From an uncultured Phycisphaerales bacterium (GTDB lineage Bacteria; Planctomycetota; Phycisphaerae; Phycisphaerales; SM1A02), in NCBI GenBank assembly GCA_905480395.1, contig CAJQQE010000042.1:1-64000 (forward strand): 64,000 nucleotides of DNA, read 5' to 3'. The notes under the pieces were generated by a model. The model saw only the letters and a list, made by a program, of their open reading frames with translations. It was not told where the DNA came from and ran no database searches. The number at the start of each line of letters is the position of its first letter. Within the stretch, counting starts at the first letter, position 1. Position numbers and translations under genes: made by a program. Below are positions 34,507 to 41,464 of the stretch, piece after piece.

Positions 34507-36246
34507 CTACCGACCTTCGGTGGCCGGCCGCCATCGTCCACCCGGACCGCGGTCTCTGGAGACTCCGCCGGATCCAACCGGCTCCGCATCACCAGCGTTG
34601 GGGGCGAAGAGTGATTTCTCGGCGTCGAAGAGATTCGAATCCTCAAACGGCGACGCGACCTCGCCGAAGAGGGACCCTTCCTCAAACAACGAGGGCTCCT
34701 CATCGAAGAGCGATGGTGATTCATCGAATAGCGACGACGACTCAAAAAGGTCGCCTTCCTCGCTGATTCCCGGACTCCCATCACCGGGGGAAGACCCATT
34801 CAGATCGCCCGCGGGCTGGCCGTCCGAATCGTCGGACCCGGCCGCCATGAGCTTCGCCACAAGCTCCAGCATCGTGACATCCCGTAACTCAACCACCCGA
34901 GGGGGGACCGATCCACAATCGAAGACCACTTCCCAGACGGTGGGGTGCTCCAGCGATTCGCCCACGTCGCCGTCTCGAACGAGCCCAACTGCAAGGGTCA
35001 CTCGCCAGAGCAGAGACCGGGTGGTGATCCGAGGCGCGATTTCATCCCATTCTGTGGCGTCAACCAGCCCCTCGACGACCGGCCAGACTCGATCGAAGCG
35101 GCGATTCGCCGGGACCGATTCCCGTCTCGCCACGATCGCGGCGGCCAATTCAGGCCCGATGCCGCGAATCCCCAAGAGCGCGGGCGTGCTGGCGGTATTG
35201 ATATCAAGCAGTCCGTTCCGCCAACCGCTCGAGGAATCAGTGACTGAGTCATACGCCACACCGAGATCACCGAGCCCCAATGACTGGACCGATCGAAGTC
35301 GCGACAGTAATCCATCGCCCTCTGAGTCGGCGGTCGGCGGCCCGGCCTCGCGCTCTGCACCGTCAGAATCAATCGGGACTTCGTTGATGATGCCTTCGGA
35401 ATTCTCCGGGGCATCTCCGTCGGGCGGCGACTCTGATTGGAGAAACTTCTCCAGCAGCGCCGCCGTATCTCGGCCTTCGATTGCCAGCGACTCGACGTCT
35501 TCGGAAGTCGCAGCCCCGTCCACCAGCCGCGGCGAACCATCGCGGCGAACGTCCGGCTCGAATGCATTCACGGTGAGAAGATCGGCCAGCCCACGGACCT
35601 CGGCCCCCAGATCGGCATCGAGCCTGGTCAGTATGCGATCGCCGGATGTCCCCTCGTCAGAATCGACTTGCGAGAGAATTGAAATCTCATCCAGTGGGCC
35701 ATGCATTCGACTCGGGCTGAACGAAACGTCTCCAACCAATGAGAGGAGATCGTGCACGGAATCAAATCGGCCGCCGGGCCTCGCGGTCCGCGCCGCAATC
35801 ACCGTTCTTGCTTCTTCGATATTCAGGTACCCAGTATCCGCCAGCGATTCCGCGTCGACAAGATTAAGGTCGAGCCGCCCTGCCTCCGCCACCAAGATTG
35901 TCCCACCCGGCCCCGTCGGAAGTATGCGAGCGATGGCAACGCCCGACCCTATTCCGTCGTCCAATTCGAAGAGTTCAATGGTCTCGGGTAATCGAGGGGT
36001 CTCACCGCGCAACATCAAAGCCCGCGCTCGGGACAGCTCTACGGCCACCGCCCGGATGGCGCTCCGACCAAGTAATCGTGACTGTTCGAGATCCGCCGCC
36101 GCGCCGAGTACCGCGACCTCCGAACGCACCAAGTGAATCACACCGAGGGCCAGCAGCATGATCCCCATGCCGACCAGCAAGACGGCGGCGAGGGCCACGC
36201 CTCGGGGGCTTCGGTCCTTCGGTGGTGATTGGAATTTTCGAATCAT
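34507..36246 (-). CDS. gspK: GspK-like minor pseudopilin with SLF-repeat tail
   Basis: GspK caps the pseudopilus tip. The 579-residue protein has a prepilin site SPRG^VALAAVLLVGMGIMLLAL that lacks Glu at +5, a hallmark of GspK. Typical GspK sequence follows: GRSAIRAVAVELSRARA, AGRLDLNLVDAESL and two helical SAM-like regions, the second with LLDINTASTPALLGIRGIGP, a helix-hairpin-helix-like turn. It is nearly twice the usual length because of Ser/Asp/Glu-rich linkers and a C-terminal region (about residues 495-550) with repeated SLF(D/E)E motifs. Start and stop overlap gspJ by 4 bases. Confidence 0.88.
   Translation of the reverse strand: MIRKFQSPPKDRSPRGVALAAVLLVGMGIMLLALGVIHLVRSEVAVLGAAADLEQSRLLGRSAIRAVAVELSRARALMLRGETPRLPETIELFELDDGIGSGVAIARILPTGPGGTILVAEAGRLDLNLVDAESLADTGYLNIEEARTVIAARTARPGGRFDSVHDLLSLVGDVSFSPSRMHGPLDEISILSQVDSDEGTSGDRILTRLDADLGAEVRGLADLLTVNAFEPDVRRDGSPRLVDGAATSEDVESLAIEGRDTAALLEKFLQSESPPDGDAPENSEGIINEVPIDSDGAEREAGPPTADSEGDGLLSRLRSVQSLGLGDLGVAYDSVTDSSSGWRNGLLDINTASTPALLGIRGIGPELAAAIVARRESVPANRRFDRVWPVVEGLVDATEWDEIAPRITTRSLLWRVTLAVGLVRDGDVGESLEHPTVWEVVFDCGSVPPRVVELRDVTMLELVAKLMAAGSDDSDGQPAGDLNGSSPGDGSPGISEEGDLFESSSLFDESPSLFDEEPSLFEEGSLFGEVASPFEDSNLFDAEKSLFAPNAGDAEPVGSGGVSRDRGPGGRWRPATEGR
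34601..34757 (-). repeat. Degenerate SLF repeat in the GspK tail
   Basis: About eight short acidic units appear in a row: GDLFE, SSLFDE, PSLFDEE, PSLFEE, GSLFGE, SPFED, SNLFD and KSLFA. They are spaced 6 to 8 residues apart, like a tandem array of short binding motifs in a disordered tail. Confidence 0.6.
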
Positions 36247-37052
36247 CGTTGAACCTCGCCATCGCCACGAAGATTCCCGGCCGGGACGGCATCGATAATC
36301 GCCACCATTCGAACATGATCCGGGCGGGGCATCGGGGCTTCCGCGGTGAGAAAGGTCATCGCTCCGGAGAAGGGATCACTCGCGTCACTGCCGAATTCTC
36401 CCTCGAAGGCATCGGTTGGCGCCGCCCCCTCCATCGCAAGACCGAATTCACCCTCGAGCTCCCGATCCGCCTCTGGAATCCACTCCGGCCATAAACCTGC
36501 CGGCCAGGGAGTTGTCCAGATCGCGCATTCGATCGCGACCGGAAGCCCCGCGGCACCGCTGTTCCAGGAGTCTGTCCAGTTGTTGCCATCGTGATACCGA
36601 AAGCGAATGGCAAAGACGTCCGGCAACAGACGGGACCAATCCCCGCCGTCGCCATCTCTCACCGCGAAGCCGCCATCTTGAAAAGCGAAGTCCAGGGCGT
36701 GCTTGTCGAAGAGCGGCGAAACGATGCCTTCTCTACGATTCAATCTGCTCGTTGCCACGCCGCTTCGCGTGATCTGGAGCGACGTGGCATCACCAACCAC
36801 CCCGGCCTCACCAGCGCCGTCGGTCGCCACCACCGTATCCGCCGCGCGGGCGAGAAGTTCCAGAGCCGATGTGGCACCCTCCACGACCGATGAGTCCTGC
36901 TCGATTCGACGGCGTGCATCGACCAGATCGTCGAAGACCCGCGTCATCACAAAGAGCAAAGTCACCACCATCGAGAGCGCCAGGAGCATCTCAAGTAGCG
37001 TGAAGGCCGAGGCGCTTCGTGTTTGGACATTCACTGGACGACGAAAGGTCAT
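36243..37052 (-). CDS. gspJ: GspJ-like minor pseudopilin
   Basis: The protein has 269 residues. The prepilin leader ends SASA^FTLLEMLLALSMVVTLLFV, with Glu at +5 followed by a hydrophobic helix. The residue before the cleavage site is Ala rather than the nearly invariant Gly, which peptidases of this family tolerate poorly. The downstream ARRRIEQDSSVVEGATSALELL and later IRFRYHDGNNWTDSW fit the GspJ fold (prepilin with calcium-binding-type loops). It overlaps gspI and gspK by 4 bases each (ATGA). Confidence 0.82.
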   Translation of the reverse strand: MTFRRPVNVQTRSASAFTLLEMLLALSMVVTLLFVMTRVFDDLVDARRRIEQDSSVVEGATSALELLARAADTVVATDGAGEAGVVGDATSLQITRSGVATSRLNRREGIVSPLFDKHALDFAFQDGGFAVRDGDGGDWSRLLPDVFAIRFRYHDGNNWTDSWNSGAAGLPVAIECAIWTTPWPAGLWPEWIPEADRELEGEFGLAMEGAAPTDAFEGEFGSDASDPFSGAMTFLTAEAPMPRPDHVRMVAIIDAVPAGNLRGDGEVQR

Positions 37053-37534
37053 GGAGAATCCTCCGTCTCTTGCGGCGTTCCCGAAGGCGACTCAGACCCG
37101 ACACCAGAAGTCCCATCCGGAACCAGGGCTACCAGCCGGGCGAGTTGACGTTCATCGAGCGCCGACGACGACGAGGTTGCGTCGATCTCAAAGACCGAGA
37201 CCACGACGCGAACCAGACCAGCGAAACCCGAAGCCTCTGCTTCCATCTCGATACGGAATGGAGATGGGAGTTCATCGAACTCTTCGGCTTCAATACCCGA
37301 GTCGTCGTCCGAGCCATAGGGCGAGATGAGCCCCGCTTCGACCGCCGCAATGCGACTTGACGCCAGGTCGACGGCCGCGATTCGAAGCTTGGCTCGCTCC
37401 GAAGCCAAGATGCCGTCGCGAACCGCACCCAAAGCGAAGGTCGCGACTCCGACGAAAATCGCGATCGCGATCAACGTCTCAAGCAGCAGGCCACCACGAC
37501 GCCGGGATCGTAAAGTCGCCGCGTTCCAGCTCAC
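37049..37534 (-). CDS. gspI: GspI-like minor pseudopilin
   Basis: The protein has 161 residues, with prepilin motif RRRGG^LLLETLIAIAIFVGVA, Glu at +5 and a short Arg-rich leader. The sequence after the helix (ASERAKLRIAAVDLASSRIAAVE) fits GspI/GspV-type minor pseudopilins, whose helices carry many Ala and Arg. The tail from residue 130 on is Ser/Gly/Pro/Glu-rich and probably disordered. It is joined to gspH and gspJ by ATGA overlaps. Confidence 0.82.
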   Translation of the reverse strand: MSWNAATLRSRRRGGLLLETLIAIAIFVGVATFALGAVRDGILASERAKLRIAAVDLASSRIAAVEAGLISPYGSDDDSGIEAEEFDELPSPFRIEMEAEASGFAGLVRVVVSVFEIDATSSSSALDERQLARLVALVPDGTSGVGSESPSGTPQETEDSP

Positions 37535-38340
37535 GACGAATCCTCCGGCGATTCGGACCCGCCGTCCAAGCCAAATTCCTCTTCAAAATCCTCGTCGGCG
37601 CCGACGTTCTCATCTTCTAAGGACGTTTCGGATGATGAAGGGGCGAATGGCAAGAAGACCGACCGGCCAGTCCACGGATCAATTTCCCACGATCGCAGTC
37701 GCCCGGGCGATGCGAGTACCGCCGGCGTCATCGTGACCACCGATCCGTCCGGAAACACCACGGCAAACCGAGAAAGACCCGGCCAGGGTTGTTCGATTCC
37801 GAGATCCAATGAGGTTGATGAGGCCGGCGATTCCGAGGCGTTGGAGGAATCCGCAAACTGAAACGAGTCACGGTCAAGCTCGGCTTCCGGCGGTGGTCTC
37901 AAGGATGCCATATCTGGCAGGGATCGTCGCGCCCATCGCGACGTCAATCGCCGGTCCGGGTCCGCGTCGTCGGGTCCGACCTCAACTTCCGAGGCGAAAT
38001 CGGCGTCGCGGCCTTCGGCAACACCGAGCAGCCCAGACCCCGAGGAGGCCGCATCGAGCCGGCGGACTTCCACCTCACGGCCTTCGGCGTTGATCATGAC
38101 TTCGACGGGCGTCCCAGTTCGCCGGGCCTCAACCCGAGCAAACTGGATGAGCATTCCAAGTTGATCTTCGGCCAGGACGACTTCTCGCCGCTCGATTTCC
38201 GCGAGCGTGAGTGGAATCAGGATGCCACCGACCGCGACCAGAATTCCGAGCGCGATCAGCAGTTCAAGAATGGTGAACCCGCGAGATACTGGAATGACGA
38301 CTGGTTCAGGAGCCACTCGGCGAGAAGTCGCTGAAGTCAT
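37531..38340 (-). CDS. gspH: GspH-like minor pseudopilin
   Basis: The product has 269 residues with the prepilin site PVSRG^FTILELLIALGILVAVGG (Glu +5), then LGMLIQFARVEARRTGTPVEVM, the GspH-type region where an early strand follows the helix. It is longer than usual GspH because of a Ser/Asp-rich insertion (about residues 110-175) and an acidic C-terminal tail (DENVGADEDFEEEFG). The open frame extends much further upstream but there overlaps gspG. I chose the ATG at 38340. The GTG at 38316 would give a shorter leader and an 11-base overlap with gspG, and is an alternative. Confidence 0.8.
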   Translation of the reverse strand: MTSATSRRVAPEPVVIPVSRGFTILELLIALGILVAVGGILIPLTLAEIERREVVLAEDQLGMLIQFARVEARRTGTPVEVMINAEGREVEVRRLDAASSGSGLLGVAEGRDADFASEVEVGPDDADPDRRLTSRWARRSLPDMASLRPPPEAELDRDSFQFADSSNASESPASSTSLDLGIEQPWPGLSRFAVVFPDGSVVTMTPAVLASPGRLRSWEIDPWTGRSVFLPFAPSSSETSLEDENVGADEDFEEEFGLDGGSESPEDSS

Positions 38341-38818
38341 CCATCGACTCGCCATCCGCACCGACGCGGCCGTCATTGCTGGAAATGTCGTCATCGGTAC
38401 CTTCCTCCTTGTCAGGCCCGATCGAGACGATGTCATACGCAACACCTTCGACCTCGGAAGGATTCCGGTAGATCCACTCGCTTCCCCAGACATCGTTGGG
38501 GTTTCCTTCCTTGAGGTAGGGACCATCCCACTTCGAGGAATCGTCGTCGTCCTCCAGTTCCTCACGGTTCCAGAGAACAACCAAGCCTTCCTCTTCGGAA
38601 GGATAGCGCTTCATCTCGACTTTGAATTGCTCAAGGGCGCGGTTGAAGGCTTGAATCTGCGCGAGCGAGAGCGACTTGTCCGCCTTCTCGCTGGCCCCAA
38701 CCACGTTCACCAGCACCAAGCCGCCGATGGCGAGGATGATTCCGATGACAATGAGTAGCTCGATGATCGTGAAGCCACCACGGCGAGCGGGGCGAAGACG
38801 ACGAGTTTGATGAAGCAT
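38306..38818 (-). CDS. gspG: Major pseudopilin GspG
   Basis: GspG is the main subunit of the type II pseudopilus. The 170-residue product has RPARRGG^FTIIELLIVIGIILAIGGLVLVN with Glu +5, and the typical GspG tail ALEQFKVEMKRYPSEEEGL, DGPYLKE, DVWGSEWIYRNP and YDIVSIGPDKEEGTDDDI. That last stretch contains the calcium-binding acidic loop. The ATG at 38818 has AAAGGA 8 bases upstream. A further 30 acidic and Ser-rich residues extend past the normal end. It is preceded by a 212-base gap after gspF, in which I see no clear promoter. Confidence 0.93.
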   Translation of the reverse strand: MLHQTRRLRPARRGGFTIIELLIVIGIILAIGGLVLVNVVGASEKADKSLSLAQIQAFNRALEQFKVEMKRYPSEEEGLVVLWNREELEDDDDSSKWDGPYLKEGNPNDVWGSEWIYRNPSEVEGVAYDIVSIGPDKEEGTDDDISSNDGRVGADGESMDDFSDFSPSGS

Positions 38819-39031
38819 GCGTGAATCCTTTCTTCTGTCGGATCGAGGCCAAGACCGCCACCGACGCTGAACGACTTCTTCGTGTGAACGGTTCCTTCCG
38901 CTCACCGGGCCCATCCAGAAAAAGGCCGCCGGCAAGTCTACCGCCCTTGCCCGAAAGAGTTTCGACCCCTTCGAGGATCTTCTCTACGAATCCCCATTCC
39001 TCCGCCTCGGAGGCACCGCGGCGACGCCAAT

Positions 39032-40219
39032 TCAGTCGATCTGGGAACTCAGGGACATCATCGGCACCACCAAGGCCATGAAAATGAACATCACGGCTCC
39101 GGCCAGGAGCAGGAGCATTGCTGGTTCCATCAACTTCAGCATGGTGTCGAGGAGGCGATCGGTCTTCCGTTCCGCATTTCTCGCGATCCCGACCAGAACC
39201 ACCGCCAGATTATTCGCGCTCTCCCCCACCGAGATCATCTCGACGACTTCTTCGCCAAAGAGCCCGCTCTGTTCCAAGGGCTTGGCGAGCGATTCTCCAC
39301 CACCGACCGCGTCCGCGGCGGCATCGATCGCTTCGACCAAGAGCGGATTGCCCGCCGCCTCACGGCTGATCCTCATCGACGCCAGCACCGGTATTCCGTT
39401 GGCCAGCAACGTGCCGAGCATTCTTGTAAATCGCGCCACCGCCATGGTGCGGGTCAACTCACCAACGATCGGGACTTTGAGCTGCCAGATCGCAACGCGT
39501 CGACGAACCCCCGGCCGGTCGCGAACCACGATCCAGCCGACGACGGCACCGACGACCATGACCAGCATCAACGGCCACCATCCAGTGATCAAATCGGACA
39601 TGCCAAGCAGTAATCGCGTCGCGACGGGGAGTTCCATGTCGTCAAAGAAGTCTTGGAACTTCGGGACAAAGAACACCAAAGCCGACACCACCACGCCCAT
39701 CCCCACCAGAAGCAGGATCACCGGGTAGATCAGATTTCCAATGACCGTCGCTCTTCGTTCCGACTGATGCTCCAGAAAAACCGAGAGCTCCGCGAGGACT
39801 TCCTCAAGAAAACCGCCTCGTTCCCCAGCCTGCACCATCGCAATGTGGATCTCGGGGAAACCGCCCACCGCCCGCATGGAGTCGGCCAAACGCTCGCCCT
39901 CGGCGACGCGCTCTGCAATCCCATTGACGGCCGCCGATTGCCGGGGATCACTCTTGCTTCGACCAACCAACGCGAGCGAGCGAAGAAGCGGCACGCCTGC
40001 TTTGAGAAGATCCGCGAGCTGCCCGTAGGCCGCGGCAAGACGCCGATCCGAGAGTCGCTTCCGACGCTGGCGCCCAGAGACCACGCTCTCACGCACCGAA
40101 ATGGGCGAGAGGCCTCTCGATTGCAGTTCGGACACGATCGCCGCACGGCTCGCGCCTTCCTGTCGGCCGTCGATCCGACGCCCCGTTTCATCTCGTGCCT
40201 GATATGCGAACACCGCCAT
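39032..40219 (-). CDS. gspF: Inner-membrane platform protein GspF
   Basis: GspF is the polytopic platform of the type II secretion motor. The 395-residue protein has two T2SSF domains: the first around LAAAYGQLADLLKAGVPLLRSLALV (residues 60-190), the second around TRMLGTLLANGIPVLASMRIS (260-385). Three membrane segments sit at about 170-195, 210-235 and 370-390. The N-terminal VFAYQARDETGRRIDG is typical. I start at the ATG at 40219; a GTG two codons upstream is equally open. A PEP-CTERM-like gene ends about 60 bases upstream. Normally gspE precedes gspF, but it is not here. Confidence 0.93.
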   Translation of the reverse strand: MAVFAYQARDETGRRIDGRQEGASRAAIVSELQSRGLSPISVRESVVSGRQRRKRLSDRRLAAAYGQLADLLKAGVPLLRSLALVGRSKSDPRQSAAVNGIAERVAEGERLADSMRAVGGFPEIHIAMVQAGERGGFLEEVLAELSVFLEHQSERRATVIGNLIYPVILLLVGMGVVVSALVFFVPKFQDFFDDMELPVATRLLLGMSDLITGWWPLMLVMVVGAVVGWIVVRDRPGVRRRVAIWQLKVPIVGELTRTMAVARFTRMLGTLLANGIPVLASMRISREAAGNPLLVEAIDAAADAVGGGESLAKPLEQSGLFGEEVVEMISVGESANNLAVVLVGIARNAERKTDRLLDTMLKLMEPAMLLLLAGAVMFIFMALVVPMMSLSSQID

Positions 40220-40279
40220 GACCACTACTCTACCGAGCGGTCATGACGGGTCGTCGGGAAGGTCGAAAAAATGGGCGAT

Positions 40280-41188
40280 TCATCGTCGCCGACGGCGGAC
40301 CAGCCCTGCGGCGGCAGCCAGGACGGAGAGCATCGCCGGGCCAGGAACAACCGTGGAGCCGGCCATTTCGTAGCCGATTGAGATGCTGACCCACTCTGGA
40401 GTTGGCGCGACTTCATTGATTCGAAGCTGGAATCCGGACAGATCGTAAGACGGCAGGGTGATACCTCCGCCATCGATGGGCGTCGGGTCCATCTTGATCC
40501 CCGTCAGAACGGACCACGTCGGACCACCATTGTCAGTCGGATCGCCGCCGTCGCCGGGATCGCCACCGTCACCGGGATCGCCGCCGTCCCCGGGATCGCC
40601 GCCGTCACCGGGATCGCCGCCGTCGCCGGGATCGCCGCCGTCACCAGGATCGCCGCCGTCGCCGGGCGCCCATCCATCAAGTCGCATGGTGACCGAGCCA
40701 CTCTCGCCAAGCGAGATCCACCACGGCGCGGCATCGCCTCCGCCGTAATCCATGTCGACGGTCGCGACCTCGGCGGCGATCTCCTCGCTGGTCGAAGAGG
40801 CGTATCGGGAGTTTGGGCCGTCGTACTCGTAGGTGGTCACGATGTCGGATGGCTGACCCGCGATCGAAAAGAGATCGATGTCAGCCCCAGGATCGCTGTT
40901 CGGGTTGTAGTAGTTGTCGCCCATATCCGAGATCCGAATCCAAGAGATCGCGCTCATGTCAAAGGCGTTGAAGAGGGATCCGAGATCGACGGTCGCGACC
41001 GTCCGGACGTATGGGTCGCCCTCGTAATCTGTGCCCATCACTTTGCCATACGCCCCTTCGTAGACGTAGTCTTCAACGCCACCGTTGAATTTGAATCGGC
41101 CGAGATCCATTTCGATGACGTCGGCAGACGCCATGGATGCGACGGAGACTGGAACCAAACAAAGCAGCACGCGGAGTCGGATCTTCAT
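40280..41188 (-). CDS. Exported protein with GDGGDP repeat and PEP-CTERM-like sorting tail
   Basis: The 302-residue protein has a signal peptide (MKIRLRVLLCLVPVSVASMASA), an N-terminal beta-rich domain with acidic loops (DMGDNYYNPNSDPGADIDLF), seven copies of GDGGDP at about residues 176-217, a second beta domain and a C-terminal sorting signal. That signal is VVPGPAMLSVLAAAAGLVRRRRR: a Pro-Gly-Pro motif, a hydrophobic helix and an Arg cluster. I recognise no domain family for the body. AAGGAA lies 6-7 bases before the ATG. It is co-directional with gspF and could be a client of, or co-expressed with, the secretion system. Confidence 0.75.
   Translation of the reverse strand: MKIRLRVLLCLVPVSVASMASADVIEMDLGRFKFNGGVEDYVYEGAYGKVMGTDYEGDPYVRTVATVDLGSLFNAFDMSAISWIRISDMGDNYYNPNSDPGADIDLFSIAGQPSDIVTTYEYDGPNSRYASSTSEEIAAEVATVDMDYGGGDAAPWWISLGESGSVTMRLDGWAPGDGGDPGDGGDPGDGGDPGDGGDPGDGGDPGDGGDPGDGGDPTDNGGPTWSVLTGIKMDPTPIDGGGITLPSYDLSGFQLRINEVAPTPEWVSISIGYEMAGSTVVPGPAMLSVLAAAAGLVRRRRR
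40538..40663 (-). repeat. Seven tandem 18-base units coding GDGGDP
   Basis: Seven uninterrupted copies of an 18-base unit (minus strand GGCGACGGCGGCGATCCC, with third-position variation) encode an acidic Gly-rich linker. Low divergence between copies points to recent slippage, so the copy number probably varies between strains. Confidence 0.85.
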
Positions 41189-41464
41189 TTTTCATTCCTT
41201 GAACACGCCTCTCAGCCCTCCGCTTCCTGCGACGGAAACACGGAACTCTTCGAAGGCATTGCGTCAAGGATGCCCCGTGCAAATCACGTTGCAAGTGACC
41301 AGAACGCGGATTTCGCCGCGGGGTTGCACCTTTGTCGGCTGTATGGATTTCGCCGCTCAACGCGGTCGTGATAATCCGGGTGAGTTGGTCTGTAGGGCTT
41401 CACCCTTCTCCACCGATGGCGAGCGAACCAACCAGAGACCAGATTGAGACCCGCCAAACGTCAG

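Noticed and set aside
34472-36136. 554-codon Ser/Arg-rich plus-strand frame opposite gspK
   Set aside because: It is the antisense shadow of gspK, with low-complexity sequence and no start context.
40538-40663. Short regular repeats considered as a CRISPR array
   Set aside because: The units are contiguous 18-mers without spacers and stay in frame as GDGGDP within an exported protein.
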